Source: a virus
Length of the DNA: 64,000 nucleotides
IMG/VR virus record: IMGVR_UViG_3300035137_000026
Span: 1-64,000 of that record
Strand: one strand, 5' to 3'
The notes beneath the pieces were generated by a model, which was not told the origin of the DNA, did no database searches, and saw only the letters and a list, made by a program, of their open reading frames with translations. The position numbers and the translations under genes were made by a program. Shown piece after piece: positions 49,722-58,699 of this stretch. Positions within the stretch are counted from its first letter, which is position 1, and every line of letters begins with the position of its first letter.

Positions 49722-49815
49722 GGGACGTCATTTACTGAAGCTAATGTAGACCCTTACGTCTCGGAATATCTTAGTATTCTTTTGGTGAGTCTTCTGTTAC
49801 ACAGTGGGCACTGCA

Positions 49816-49944
49816 TTAGTCTTCTTCTTCGGTAAGTTTGTCGTAGCAGTCCTTACAGATAAGCTCCAGCAGGTTGTCTGGGTCCTCGTAGTGTGGACTG
49901 TAGTCACTGTCTATGTAGTTGTCGCAACGCTGGCAGTAAAACAT
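49816..49944 (-). CDS. Zinc-ribbon protein, 42 aa
   Basis: MFYCQRCDNYIDSDYSPHYE...LICKDCYDKLTEEED. Confidence 0.6.
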   Translation of the reverse strand: MFYCQRCDNYIDSDYSPHYEDPDNLLELICKDCYDKLTEEED

Positions 49945-49962
49945 ACTCACTGGTTTTCCTCC

Positions 49963-50190
49963 CTAATCTACCACCAGCCTGAGTATCTCGCTTAGGATGG
50001 TTCTGAGGTTCAGGTCGTCTAGCTGGTGGATGGCCTTGCGGATATTGTTTATCTTGACAATCCGTATGGCCTGTTGGAACGAGCAGCCCCGTTCTTGGAC
50101 TATCTTCTTGGCTTCCTCTAGGTTTAGGGTCCTTGGGTCAGGGGTAGGTTCTATGCGACCAAGGGTGAAGTCTTCTTTATCCTGGGGCAT
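49963..50190 (-). CDS. Hypothetical protein, 75 aa
   Basis: Helical; LNLEEAKKIVQERGCSFQQAIRIV resembles a DNA-binding helix pair, not assigned. Confidence 0.6.
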   Translation of the reverse strand: MPQDKEDFTLGRIEPTPDPRTLNLEEAKKIVQERGCSFQQAIRIVKINNIRKAIHQLDDLNLRTILSEILRLVVD

Positions 50191-50473
50191 TTAGCTCTCC
50201 TTCGCAGATATTCTTTCCAATCTCTTGGTAGCCTATTGGTGCATGCCTTTCGCAATATACCAATGGGCTGCCGGGGTTTGCCTCGTGTGTGGCTGCCCTG
50301 CGGCAATCCCACTTTGTGCAGTAGCATTGGAGCTTCTTGCCTACTGTTGGGAGATGCTTGAGCTTTGCTAGCTCGTCGGCTATGGTTTGCGTTACTGGGG
50401 TGGCGAAGTCCCTCTTGGTTCTGAGTCTTTCTACCTTCTCTGGTAGGGACTCTTCCTTTGTCCTGCTGAGCAT
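50177..50473 (-). CDS. Cys/His-rich protein, 98 aa
   Basis: LQCYCTKWDCRRAATHEANP...YCERHAP, a likely zinc site. Confidence 0.6.
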   Translation of the reverse strand: MLSRTKEESLPEKVERLRTKRDFATPVTQTIADELAKLKHLPTVGKKLQCYCTKWDCRRAATHEANPGSPLVYCERHAPIGYQEIGKNICEGELNAPG

Positions 50474-50506
50474 TGTTTAGCTCCGGGTGTCTGGTTTGTT
50501 ACTCTC

Positions 50507-50887
50507 TTAATATCTTGCCCTTGCTGCAATGGCTCTGATTCTTACGATATTCATAGCCTCGTTGTGCTGTTCAGTCCAGCTCATAGTGTGCCTACCGCTG
50601 TGCCACTCGGCAGCAAGGTCAGCACGTACCTGATCATAGAGCAGTCTGGCCCGACCGCCTCCACCCCAGTCGGTGGAGCGACCCTCATACTTGGGTAGCT
50701 GGTCTGCCATGAGGTCGTTGCGGTCGGATTTGACGGATTCTTGTAGGTCGACGACTTGGTCGGGGTCACATAGGTTGTATGAGTCTCCATTAGCATGGAG
50801 CATGAAGGGCTTCTCTGGAATGGCAGCCCCGTACTCGTCCTCTTGTTCAGTATCCTCGAGAATGTCTTGGGCTGCCTCCAGGTCCAT
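50507..50887 (-). CDS. Hypothetical protein, 126 aa
   Basis: Acidic N-terminus and a helical C-terminal half; unclassified. Confidence 0.6.
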   Translation of the reverse strand: MDLEAAQDILEDTEQEDEYGAAIPEKPFMLHANGDSYNLCDPDQVVDLQESVKSDRNDLMADQLPKYEGRSTDWGGGGRARLLYDQVRADLAAEWHSGRHTMSWTEQHNEAMNIVRIRAIAARARY

Positions 50888-50902
50888 TAGGTCCTCCTTC
50901 CA

Positions 50903-51397
50903 TTACTCGCATTCGTCGTCTGCATCAGGAATGACGATACACCCGCCGCCTCCATCAGTGCAGTCGGACTCAGTGTAGTCTTCTTCGCAGTAGGCATCGC
51001 CATACTCGTCGACTTCGCACCATATGCCACCATAGATTTTGATGACTGTATCTGAGATGCACTCATCGTCTGGCATCTTACAGGTGACGCCGTCACACGG
51101 GTCGTGACATGCATCGTCGCCGGGTAGGATGACACAGCCCCAGTCACACTCCTCTAGTGTCTGGTCATAGATGCATTCTCCATCTATGCAGTTGTATGTC
51201 TCGTGGTAGATGATTAGTGTGTCCTCGTTCACGCAGTAATCGTTGGGTGAACTATCGCAGACACCATTGTCCAAACAGTCAGTATCTGGTTCGGGGCTGG
51301 CGTCTCCTAGGTCGGTATCGTTGCTGAAGTGTGGGGTGGGGTCCTCTGCACATGCCGCTATAGCCAGCACCATTGAAGCGATTGTCAGGTATTTCAT
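50903..51397 (-). CDS. Cys-rich lipoprotein
   Basis: 164 aa with signal and lipobox (MKYLTIASMVLAIAACAED), then repeated Cys motifs (DNGVCDSSPNDYCVN, CDGVTCKMPDDECISD, GGGGCIVIPD). Similar to surface lipoproteins common in Myxococcota and relatives, so probably host-derived and possibly involved in surface exclusion. Confidence 0.7.
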   Translation of the reverse strand: MKYLTIASMVLAIAACAEDPTPHFSNDTDLGDASPEPDTDCLDNGVCDSSPNDYCVNEDTLIIYHETYNCIDGECIYDQTLEECDWGCVILPGDDACHDPCDGVTCKMPDDECISDTVIKIYGGIWCEVDEYGDAYCEEDYTESDCTDGGGGCIVIPDADDECE

Positions 51398-51410
51398 TGT
51401 ATCTTTCTCC

Positions 51411-51644
51411 TTAGTTAGGATAAGCAGATATCAGATCGCACAGTACCTGCCATCCGTCGGGTCCGTATTCTTTCTCTGAACTACGGAACCATGTCTCGTG
51501 CAGGATTCGGTGTATCTCACCGTCCTGTTTGTTTCTGCATGCTTGGTGGAAGTCTGCCTCTGCGTCTGGGTAGAACTCCTGGATACAGCCGGCTAGCCTG
51601 TTTTCGAAGGTCAACAACATTTCCCACCACTCGCCAATATTCAT
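51411..51644 (-). CDS. Hypothetical protein, 77 aa
   Basis: Trp-rich helical protein; overlaps the upstream gene by 4 bp. Confidence 0.6.
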   Translation of the reverse strand: MNIGEWWEMLLTFENRLAGCIQEFYPDAEADFHQACRNKQDGEIHRILHETWFRSSEKEYGPDGWQVLCDLISAYPN

Positions 51645-51874
51645 GCTTTCACTCCTGCCTGTTGTTCAATATCACTGAAGATATCATAGTTTGGATTCTT
51701 GGCTCTCTCTTCAGCCGACGGAGTCTTCTTCCTTGAATGCCAGCTGAAGAGCTTCTTAACTGCATGGAGGCCAATACTCAAGCCAACACCAGAGATGGCA
51801 GATGTCAGCAGTATAATGATGGCTGTGAGTAGTGTCTTGCCTCCTGCAAACAGAACGAATGAGATGAGTTCCAT
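51641..51874 (-). CDS. Membrane protein, 77 aa
   Basis: N-terminal TM (KTLLTAIIILLTSAISGVGLSIGL) and a charged tail. Confidence 0.6.
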   Translation of the reverse strand: MELISFVLFAGGKTLLTAIIILLTSAISGVGLSIGLHAVKKLFSWHSRKKTPSAEERAKNPNYDIFSDIEQQAGVKA

Positions 51875-51878
51875 GGGC

Positions 51879-52040
51879 TTACTCCTGGTCTAGTGGGCCG
51901 TGCAATTTGAATGCCCTAGCCAAATCCAACTTATTGACTTCATGCTCTGAGTTGGTGTTGTTGTCCTTGTTGCAGTAGATGTCGTTATGAGTAAGGATCC
52001 TGACTGGTTGTCCATTGACGTTTAGGGTTTTCGGTTCCAT
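51879..52040 (-). CDS. Hypothetical protein, 53 aa
   Basis: MEPKTLNVNGQPVRILTHND..., start chosen at the overlap with the upstream stop. Confidence 0.55.
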   Translation of the reverse strand: MEPKTLNVNGQPVRILTHNDIYCNKDNNTNSEHEVNKLDLARAFKLHGPLDQE

Positions 52041-52252
52041 TGTTCCTCCTTGTCTGTAGGCCAATAGCCAGTCTCTTGTAGCTGTTTTACTTCCTCGTCG
52101 AGCCACTCGTCGGCTGACATGGTATGTCCACAGTGGCCGCAAGCGATGTGCTTTCCGTCTGGCCACTTGTATGTGACTTTGCCTTTATTCTTCTCGGCAC
52201 ACGACTTGCAGCCACAGAGGTGGCCACCCTCACACTTTGGGCAATGCATCAC
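52022..52252 (-). CDS. Zinc protein with three Cys pairs, 76 aa
   Basis: CPKCEGGHLCGCKSCAEK...IACGHCGHTMSADEW. Confidence 0.65.
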   Translation of the reverse strand: MMHCPKCEGGHLCGCKSCAEKNKGKVTYKWPDGKHIACGHCGHTMSADEWLDEEVKQLQETGYWPTDKEEQWNRKP

Positions 52253-52610
52253 TTACCTTCTCGCCGATGATGATGACTTCGGTCTGGTCGTCGAGCAGTT
52301 TCTTGTACTGTTTCTCCCAGCGTGGCTTGAGTACCTTCTTAGTGAAGACTACTCCCATGCTGAGGCCGATGCCGGTTACAACGTTGTAGATCATCATGCC
52401 GATGCCTGTGATGGTGGTAAGCCCCACCCAACCGCCAGTCACCAGCATGATTGTGACGACCACGTCCAGAGGTCCGAGGGTCTTGCACATGAGCAACCTT
52501 GGGCTCCAGGGCCGGCCGAAGAAGGTACTCATGAGCGGAACGTAGTTGATGAGCCAGCATACTGCGAAGGCTCCTCCGAATCCTACCAGCAGAAGTGATG
52601 TAATACTCAT
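52230..52610 (-). CDS. Membrane protein, 126 aa
   Basis: Three hydrophobic segments (LLLVGFGGAFAVCWLINYV, VVVTIMLVTGGWVGLTTI, MIYNVVTGIGLSMGVVF). Confidence 0.65.
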   Translation of the reverse strand: MSITSLLLVGFGGAFAVCWLINYVPLMSTFFGRPWSPRLLMCKTLGPLDVVVTIMLVTGGWVGLTTITGIGMMIYNVVTGIGLSMGVVFTKKVLKPRWEKQYKKLLDDQTEVIIIGEKVSDALPKV

Positions 52611-52613
52611 AGC

Positions 52614-53201
52614 TTACTTCCCTACATGTATTTCGGTACATGCACCTTCTTCGATGATTTCTCTGTGCCATGGATTGAAGAATGTCTCGTCTATGAAGTC
52701 GAGCTTGCCTTCTTCATCCAGTTTGTATTCCTCGCCTTCGATTATGAGGTGAGTGGGAACTCCTTCCTTGTAGTAGTAATAACACTGAGCGTCGATGGCA
52801 GTCCTATCCGCCATACGGCTCAGCATGAACATGAGCGCCAGCCCACCAATGATGGACCAGATGGTGATGAACCATAGTATCTGGTAGATTGGATTAGGCT
52901 TGGGTTTTATGACAGCAGTGGTGTAGGTATATGTAATCTCTGCCACCACGTCGATGTTGTGCTCTTTGAGGTGTTCGGGTGTAGCCAGCTCTGCGATCTT
53001 AATCTTGGGAACGCCGAGGAGCTGGTCTTCCTTCTTGACCTGATAGGCATAGCGCTTGGGCTTGGCCTTCATGTCCTCGAGGGTTGCTCTGGTCTGTGTC
53101 GGCGGAGCGGAGATGATTGAATCATTCATCCTCACGTCGTCATAGACCTTGATTATCCGGATGCCATGTTTCTTTCCCTTAAAGAAATCTGTGAGGGACA
53201 C
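52614..53201 (-). CDS. Single-TM protein, 195 aa
   Basis: N-terminal soluble part and one TM (ILWFITIWSIIGGLALMFML) near residue 115, then an acidic tail. Confidence 0.65.
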   Translation of the reverse strand: MSLTDFFKGKKHGIRIIKVYDDVRMNDSIISAPPTQTRATLEDMKAKPKRYAYQVKKEDQLLGVPKIKIAELATPEHLKEHNIDVVAEITYTYTTAVIKPKPNPIYQILWFITIWSIIGGLALMFMLSRMADRTAIDAQCYYYYKEGVPTHLIIEGEEYKLDEEGKLDFIDETFFNPWHREIIEEGACTEIHVGK

Positions 53202-53215
53202 GGTGTCTTCCGTTT

Positions 53216-54238
53216 CTACAGCTCCCTTAGCGGCACATGGAGTTTCACTAGAGCTGTGCAGTGATTCCAGGTATGAGCTGTGCCACTCTCCTTCTTTGGC
53301 TTGTCACCATCACCCCATGTAAAGGCAAGCAGGGCCTCTGCATCTCTAGCAATCTTTAGGTCTCTTGGCTTGAAACCCGGGGTGACCACTGCTTCAGCCC
53401 CCTGGGCAATGGCTTTGTTGAGACCGTTAATTGTTGATAGGCTGTTCTTACCCATAGCCATGCCGAACTCTTGGTGGTACTTGTTGGTGGCTCGGGCTGT
53501 GGAAGTGGAGCCAACGTATCCACCTTCGTCCAGCGGCGCAGGCAGGTGCAGCCTCAGCTGGTGTGCTCTGCTAGCTAGGTATAGGCTGACTGCTAAGTGG
53601 TCTGACCATGCAGCGCCACCGCTAACTAGCCGGAAATCTTGTGGATTTAGCTGGAGCTTGTTGATATACCCTTGGGCATATCTATACATGTCACCGTATA
53701 GTGTCTTGCTCATCTCGTTGCCATCGACGCCACGTCCGGCGGTGCCGATGATACCGAAGTTCAGGCCGTCGAGTTTGGCTTTAATGGTTGCTCGTGCTTC
53801 CTCTGTAGACAGTGCGGACTGTTGCTGTGTAGCGTGCCTCCTGAGGTACATATTCCTGAATTCGATGACTCGCTTGGGATCCGTCTCTCTTTCCTTAGCT
53901 CGGGCACGAAGTGTCATCTCATCCGGTACATGTAACTCAATGGTTGTCACGTCAGTCCATTGCGAGAGGATGCGGTTGATGGTGGTGTTAGTGCCTGACT
54001 CTACGAATGCTGTGAGATTCTTTTTGTTACAGTCCTCCAGAAATGCTGTGAGGGCATTGGGGATTTTGCGTTTAACGACCTCCCATTTGTCCCAGTCCAT
54101 CTGGTTGTTGACGATACATCCATATTCCTTGTAGAACTCTAGGACATCCCAGTAGTCGATGTCTGACCTATCCAGGAATGGCTGTATTATGTAGGTCTTG
54201 CCACTACACTGTGTACCTTTGATGTGAAGAATCTTCAT
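53216..54238 (-). CDS. P-loop kinase fused to SLOG-like domain
   Basis: 340 aa. Residues 1-150: MKILHIKGTQCSGKTYIIQ (Walker A GxxCSGKT), an adenylate-kinase-like NTPase. Residues 160-340: IIGTAGRGVD...DFRLVSGGAAWSDHLAV, LPAPLDEGG, AVVTPGFKPRDLKIARDAE and FTWGDG, resembling SLOG (YspA/LOG-like) nucleotide-sensing folds. The fusion may couple a nucleotide signal to phosphorylation. Confidence 0.7.
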   Translation of the reverse strand: MKILHIKGTQCSGKTYIIQPFLDRSDIDYWDVLEFYKEYGCIVNNQMDWDKWEVVKRKIPNALTAFLEDCNKKNLTAFVESGTNTTINRILSQWTDVTTIELHVPDEMTLRARAKERETDPKRVIEFRNMYLRRHATQQQSALSTEEARATIKAKLDGLNFGIIGTAGRGVDGNEMSKTLYGDMYRYAQGYINKLQLNPQDFRLVSGGAAWSDHLAVSLYLASRAHQLRLHLPAPLDEGGYVGSTSTARATNKYHQEFGMAMGKNSLSTINGLNKAIAQGAEAVVTPGFKPRDLKIARDAEALLAFTWGDGDKPKKESGTAHTWNHCTALVKLHVPLREL

Positions 54239-54249
54239 AGCGGGGCTCC

Positions 54250-54669
54250 TTAGATGTCTTCTCTGTTGCTACTGGGGATACACGCTTGCCTGAGAACCAG
54301 ACCTGCTCTGCTCCTTGCAATATCTCTGATGGCTTGGGCCTGGGCCTCGAGGTTATCTGCGGCCTCTAGTAGGTCAGCTCTGTCTGCTGCTTCTTTGAGG
54401 CACAGGCTGACCTGATCTATCTCCTCGGCGATTTGTTCACCGAGTTTGATGCTAGCCATCAGCTCAAGGTACTTAGGTCTGATGGACTTGAAGAAGCTAG
54501 CCGCTTTTCGGATGCCTGCTTGGGCGGAGTTGACGAGTTGGCTCGCCTTGCTTCCCTGACTGGGAGTTGCTGGCTTCGACTCTTGCTTCTTCCTCTTTTT
54601 GTTCTTGGCTTTCCTCCGCTTTCTGCTTCCTTGGCGTGTCACTATCCCCTCGCTTTCTGGCGATTTCAT
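54250..54669 (-). CDS. Helical protein with basic N-terminus
   Basis: Lys/Arg-rich start then regular helices (IAEEIDQVSLCLKEAADRADLL). Overlaps the next entry widely in another frame, so its start is uncertain. Confidence 0.5.
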   Translation of the reverse strand: MKSPESEGIVTRQGSRKRRKAKNKKRKKQESKPATPSQGSKASQLVNSAQAGIRKAASFFKSIRPKYLELMASIKLGEQIAEEIDQVSLCLKEAADRADLLEAADNLEAQAQAIRDIARSRAGLVLRQACIPSSNREDI

Positions 54670-54811
54670 TTGCCTGTTGTAGGAACTCCTCGTCAGTGAT
54701 GTCATCACTGTACAAAATGAGGTGATGTGTGTCTGTTGAGCCTTTCCAGTCACCTGACTGCTTGCAGAGTGCTGCCAGGTAACGGTAGGCTTGGGGTTTG
54801 TCCGTGAACAT
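54497..54811 (-). CDS. Hypothetical protein, 104 aa
   Basis: MFTDKPQAYRYLAALCKQSG...DDITDEEFLQQANEIARKRG; low-complexity charged C-terminus where it overlaps the downstream gene. Confidence 0.55.
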   Translation of the reverse strand: MFTDKPQAYRYLAALCKQSGDWKGSTDTHHLILYSDDITDEEFLQQANEIARKRGDSDTPRKQKAEESQEQKEEEARVEASNSQSGKQGEPTRQLRPSRHPKSG

Positions 54812-54846
54812 TGTGTTCCTCTCTAGTGGACTATTTGTCCTTTCTT

Positions 54847-55110
54847 CTATTGTGTGGCTGTGTTCATGTGGTAATTATGCCACATGAGGTCGATTTCGTT
54901 GGCTATTTTGAGTGCTTGGCCTATGGCATGCAGCTTGATGCTGGCTAGGTTGACGATGGTATGGGTTGGGTCCATCTCTTGTATTTCCATTGCCTTGGCC
55001 ATGACTTCAAGGTCATCCTCTATCTGAAGTATGAGGATGCTGTATGTCCTTTCGCCTGCTGCGGTCTTAAAACTTGGGGCAATAGCTTTCTTGTCTGTCT
55101 GCTTCGGCAT
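54847..55110 (-). CDS. Hypothetical helical protein, 87 aa
   Basis: No motif recognised; overlaps the upstream zinc protein. Confidence 0.6.
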   Translation of the reverse strand: MPKQTDKKAIAPSFKTAAGERTYSILILQIEDDLEVMAKAMEIQEMDPTHTIVNLASIKLHAIGQALKIANEIDLMWHNYHMNTATQ

Positions 55111-55261
55111 GGCGTCTCAACTCCTCGTTCTTCGCTCGCTGGGCATCCTCAGCCACTCCTAGAGGGCAGTACCTTGTGCATTCGGGGCACATGTTCTTGC
55201 GTTCTAGGAATGCCTTAACTAGGAAGCCCGGTATTTTGTGAAAACAGTGTGGACACTTCAT
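55067..55261 (-). CDS. Zinc protein, 64 aa
   Basis: MKCPHCFHKIPGF...NMCPECTRYCPLG. Confidence 0.6.
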   Translation of the reverse strand: MKCPHCFHKIPGFLVKAFLERKNMCPECTRYCPLGVAEDAQRAKNEELRRHAEADRQESYCPKF

Positions 55262-55440
55262 TTCCACCCTCCATCTCACAGAAATGTACACATTTCCGGG
55301 ATACCTCGGATAGCACTACCATTAAATAGTTGAAATAACTATAGAAGGCGGTACTACCTAGAGGTATTCTAGATGTATTGAAGTACATTCTGGTTGTGGT
55401 TTTTTGTGTTTACGTGTAGAAGAGAATATCTGAGGTCTGG

Positions 55441-55875
55441 CTAGGCAGCTGTTTGCTTGTGGAATCTCTTCATGGCAGAGCCAATGCCGGCTACACGGAC
55501 TGGGGTTTTGGGGGCGATGTCGCTGACTTTCTTGTTGGCTTTCTCGGTGACGACGTATAGGCTGCCATCACGGATACACCCCATTAGTTTGAGGGTGTAG
55601 AAGTCCTTGCCTTGAGTAAATCCTCCCGTACGAAGACGGACGATGACTCCGTCGCCTCTGCGCTGGCGGTATGCCCAAGCATCCAGAGTGACGATAACAT
55701 CGTCCTCCTTCAGTTCCTCGGCGGGCAACTCACCACTCCATGTGTAGGCCACCTTATCCAGGCGGCTATCACTATGGAGGTACTTACGTGGGATTGAGGT
55801 GTAGAGTTCTGCTGGCTTGGGTACGTCTTCCATGTACAGGTCCATGAGATTAGCTGATTCTTTATTATCTGACAT
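55441..55875 (-). CDS. Hypothetical protein, 144 aa
   Basis: Starts MSDNKESANLMDLYMEDVP with AAAGGCAG upstream; beta-rich middle. Confidence 0.6.
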   Translation of the reverse strand: MSDNKESANLMDLYMEDVPKPAELYTSIPRKYLHSDSRLDKVAYTWSGELPAEELKEDDVIVTLDAWAYRQRRGDGVIVRLRTGGFTQGKDFYTLKLMGCIRDGSLYVVTEKANKKVSDIAPKTPVRVAGIGSAMKRFHKQTAA

Positions 55876-55948
55876 GGCTTCTGCCTTTCTGTTGACTTCC
55901 GGCCAACGGTTGAATCCAATGAAATACATAAACTGTTGCTCATGTGTA

Positions 55949-56500
55949 TTAGTCCTCCTCTTCCTCCTCTTCATTCCCCCATGGCGCAGCTACCAACCAT
56001 GCCGCCGCCAGCTCGATGTACTGGCGATACTCCACGATCTGGGCCGCAGAATATCCATACTTTCGTCCTACTCCGCGATGATGTTCGCGCCACCACGCGA
56101 CGGGATGTTTTTCGCATCCGATCGCCAGCTCGACACGACTACAGGTGGTCAGCTGGTGCGCGGTCCCGCGAATCTGTAGAGGAGATACGCCCCAATAGTC
56201 GCCGGAGACCCTGGCGTCGTCGGTGACCCTGGCGTTGTCGGTGATACAAGCGTCGCCGGAGATCCTGGCGGAGCCGGTGACCCTGGCGGAGCCACAGACA
56301 CAGGCGGAGCCGGAGTGACTCAAATTTTCCTCTGACTCAATCCACCCACCGAGATCGCCAGCGGTAATCCCATGGAGATCTATGTCACGTAGATACTGCA
56401 CGCGATGCAGAGTGTGACCACGTTTGGTCATTTCGCCGGTCAGTCTGTATTTCGGCTGACTCGATTCTCCATTTCTCAATTTTTGTGGTGTGGCTGTCAT
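55949..56500 (-). CDS. Hexapeptide-repeat phage protein
   Basis: DIDLHGITAGDLGGWIESEENLSHSGSA followed by stepwise repeats (SARVTGSARISGDACITDNARVTDDARVSGDY) of the left-handed beta-helix type found in many phage accessory proteins. Strongly G+C-rich, so likely recently acquired. Confidence 0.75.
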   Translation of the reverse strand: MTATPQKLRNGESSQPKYRLTGEMTKRGHTLHRVQYLRDIDLHGITAGDLGGWIESEENLSHSGSACVCGSARVTGSARISGDACITDNARVTDDARVSGDYWGVSPLQIRGTAHQLTTCSRVELAIGCEKHPVAWWREHHRGVGRKYGYSAAQIVEYRQYIELAAAWLVAAPWGNEEEEEED

Positions 56501-56685
56501 CTTCTTTGCCTCTCGTTGTGGGCTTTCATCCACCTCTCGACCTCGTGCTTAATGTCTTTGTGTGGTGCTTGGTCGCATGGGCCTTGGAGCTGTGCTATTT
56601 GCAGCTGCCCGTTGCTGGAGTTATACACCTCCAGTATTCCTTGGTACTTATCCTTACGTACTCTGTTCTTGAAACTGGCGCTCAC
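56497..56685 (-). CDS. Hypothetical protein, 62 aa
   Basis: Basic, starts MSASFKNRVRKDKYQG. Confidence 0.5.
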   Translation of the reverse strand: MSASFKNRVRKDKYQGILEVYNSSNGQLQIAQLQGPCDQAPHKDIKHEVERWMKAHNERQRR

Positions 56686-56739
56686 TTTCTTTCACTCCCA
56701 TGCTCCAGCCATGGTTATCTCCATGTGAGCTGTAGAAGG

Positions 56740-56928
56740 CTATTGCAGGATGCCAAAGCCTTCACATTCTGTGCATGGTGTACCGTCTATCTCCTGACAA
56801 CTACCTTTGCACTTGGGGCAGAGACCATCTTTGAGGTTCTGCTGTTCTGTTTCAATGATGTCACGGCAGTCGTCACATACTGCGGCTGGTCCCGTTGTAT
56901 GGGTCTGACAATACTTGCACTGACTCAT
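56740..56928 (-). CDS. Zinc protein with DnaJ-type CxxCxGxG-like repeats
   Basis: CKYCQTHTTG, CDDCRD, CPKCKGSC and CTECEGFG. Confidence 0.65.
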   Translation of the reverse strand: MSQCKYCQTHTTGPAAVCDDCRDIIETEQQNLKDGLCPKCKGSCQEIDGTPCTECEGFGILQ

Positions 56929-57036
56929 GTCTCCTCCTTTTCTGCAAGAAATTGCAGATTATCTGCCTTACAAGGGCTTAGTAGGTAGGATATTTCGGGT
57001 TGGCCGTTAAGAAAGTAATGGCCACCCCGTATACCT

Positions 57037-57492
57037 CTAGGTACTCATCGACTCTGACTTGCAACTGTAGTTACCATTACAGTATTTATTGAGTGCAGCT
57101 GTATACTCCTTGAGTGTCCAGCTCTTGGGGATTTGGCTTGGCATGCGGTGGTGTACAGTCAGTTCTCGTTGTGTTTTGGCTGGGCGGGTCAATATCTTTA
57201 ATTGCCCACTCTCCTCGTTGATGAGACATCCAATTCTACTTGAACTGAATGTATGTGTTGAGCCATCGTATCTACGATGCTCAGTGAACTGGCTTGTGTG
57301 GATGGCTGCTACCTTCCACTTGTCTGGTGGCCACTGCTCTGGGAGAGACTTGCTCCTGTTGCGAGCACCATCTGTCCTGGCAAAGCCATCCCAGTACTTG
57401 TCCTCCTTTGCTCCAGCAATATACCTACAAGGTATCTTAGAGCCATTGGGAGTGAAGTTCTTTTGTCCCTCCAGCTTCAGTGAACCACACAT
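57037..57492 (-). CDS. SRAP (YedK/HMCES-like) protein
   Basis: 151 aa starting MCGSLKLEG, with the catalytic Cys2 that in YedK/HMCES crosslinks abasic sites in single-stranded DNA. The HHRMPSQIPKSW segment matches the conserved H-RMP of the family. Shorter and diverged in the middle. Confidence 0.6.
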   Translation of the reverse strand: MCGSLKLEGQKNFTPNGSKIPCRYIAGAKEDKYWDGFARTDGARNRSKSLPEQWPPDKWKVAAIHTSQFTEHRRYDGSTHTFSSSRIGCLINEESGQLKILTRPAKTQRELTVHHRMPSQIPKSWTLKEYTAALNKYCNGNYSCKSESMST

Positions 57493-57635
57493 GGCTTACC
57501 TCGCTGTAACAGTAGGTGGGCTGCCTTGATTCGCTGATACTTAATTGGGTTGGCTCTTAACCTTCTCATGACTCGGGCAATCCTCAGCTCGGCACACAGC
57601 TGTGTCAGCCTTGCTGCCAGTCGTGCATTGGTCAT
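57477..57635 (-). CDS. Basic helical protein, 52 aa
   Basis: MTNARLAARLTQLCAELRIARV..., overlaps the SRAP start. Confidence 0.5.
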   Translation of the reverse strand: MTNARLAARLTQLCAELRIARVMRRLRANPIKYQRIKAAHLLLQRGKPCVVH

Positions 57636-57645
57636 TGTCTACCTC

Positions 57646-57729
57646 CTACCTGTTACTTGCGGCATCTGCTGCTTCCTTTATCTTCTGGCTGACAAGTCCC
57701 ATGTCCTCTTCCGTGAAGTAGGTGATCAT
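57646..57729 (-). CDS. Peptide, 27 aa
   Basis: MITYFTEEDMGLVSQKIKEA...; short but spaced like a gene. Confidence 0.35.
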   Translation of the reverse strand: MITYFTEEDMGLVSQKIKEAADAASNR

Positions 57730-57745
57730 TGTATGTTTCTCCTAT

Positions 57746-57922
57746 TTATTGGTAGAATGCTCTCGGTGGCTCCTCCTGAGAGTAGTACTCCACCTTGTCT
57801 GTGACGGCCTGGGTGATGAAGTTAATGAGCCATTCCTCCTCTTCATTAGGGCTATAGTAGCCATCGGGCATGACCTTGGCTGCCATTGCCATCAGTTTAG
57901 TGATCCATTCTTCTCTATTCAT
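57746..57922 (-). CDS. Hypothetical protein, 58 aa
   Basis: MNREEWITKLMAMAAKVMPDG..., acidic. Confidence 0.55.
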   Translation of the reverse strand: MNREEWITKLMAMAAKVMPDGYYSPNEEEEWLINFITQAVTDKVEYYSQEEPPRAFYQ

Positions 57923-57934
57923 GACTTCTCCTTT

Positions 57935-58039
57935 CTAGCAGAATGCTAACAATACACTTACCAGTGTGAGGTATGCTGATGATACACCAGCCAGTACCAT
58001 AACTTGGATAAGGTACTTTCTATCTTCGGGTGTCCACAT
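57935..58039 (-). CDS. Single-TM peptide, 34 aa
   Basis: MWTPEDRKYLIQVMVLAGVS followed by a hydrophobic tail. Confidence 0.45.
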   Translation of the reverse strand: MWTPEDRKYLIQVMVLAGVSSAYLTLVSVLLAFC

Positions 58040-58171
58040 CTTAGCCTCCTGTCTGATGGCTCAACTGCCTAAGATAGGCCATCATCTGTATGATAGCCTA
58101 GGTTTAGGGAGTGGAACTGGCAGGTTAGTGGACTTTATCTATTATATCTAGGTAAGCAGCTTTATGTCTTG

Positions 58172-58276
58172 CTACTCTGAACATCTTGCGTCTCTCGGTG
58201 CTTCCTGGAGCGGGGTACAACACGCATACTTCAGCCCACCAGGACCTATGTCCAGGCGCTTCTTGATGTCGTTCAT
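58172..58276 (-). CDS. Short protein, 34 aa, possibly truncated
   Basis: MNDIKKRLDIGPGGLKYACC...; a different frame after it reads RMFRVARHKAAYLDIIDKVH, suggesting a shift. Confidence 0.4.
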   Translation of the reverse strand: MNDIKKRLDIGPGGLKYACCTPLQEAPRDARCSE

Positions 58277-58278
58277 GA

Positions 58279-58695
58279 CTATTCCTCCAGTCCGGGGATG
58301 GAGACACGCAGCCTCTTGCCAGTGGCCTTGTCAATGATGATGAGGTACTTGTTGGTCTCGTGGTCGGCATACATGACCTCCACGTTGGTACCGATACCCG
58401 TTCCCATGTGGTAGCTGTCGTGCCAGTACGGGTTGCTGTCCTTGAGGAAGTCGGACATGGCCAACACCTTGAAACCGTTGACCTCTTTGCCGTAGTACCG
58501 CTCGATGTTGCCAGCCTCCAGCTGGTTGAACAGGTCATCGTCACCAAAGACGAACTCGGTGTTGTCATCCAGCCGGCGACAACCATACAGGCCCTCTCCG
58601 ATGTAGCCTGCTATGAACGTTGTCCCCTCGGGCAGGTCACATACCTTGTTACCTGCACTGTTCTCGACACCCTGGAAACCATTTTCACATATCAC
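58279..58695 (-). CDS. Hypothetical protein, 138 aa
   Basis: MICENGFQGVENSAGN..., mixed alpha/beta, no known motif; first gene after a long leader. Confidence 0.65.
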   Translation of the reverse strand: MICENGFQGVENSAGNKVCDLPEGTTFIAGYIGEGLYGCRRLDDNTEFVFGDDDLFNQLEAGNIERYYGKEVNGFKVLAMSDFLKDSNPYWHDSYHMGTGIGTNVEVMYADHETNKYLIIIDKATGKRLRVSIPGLEE

Positions 58696-58699
58696 AATG

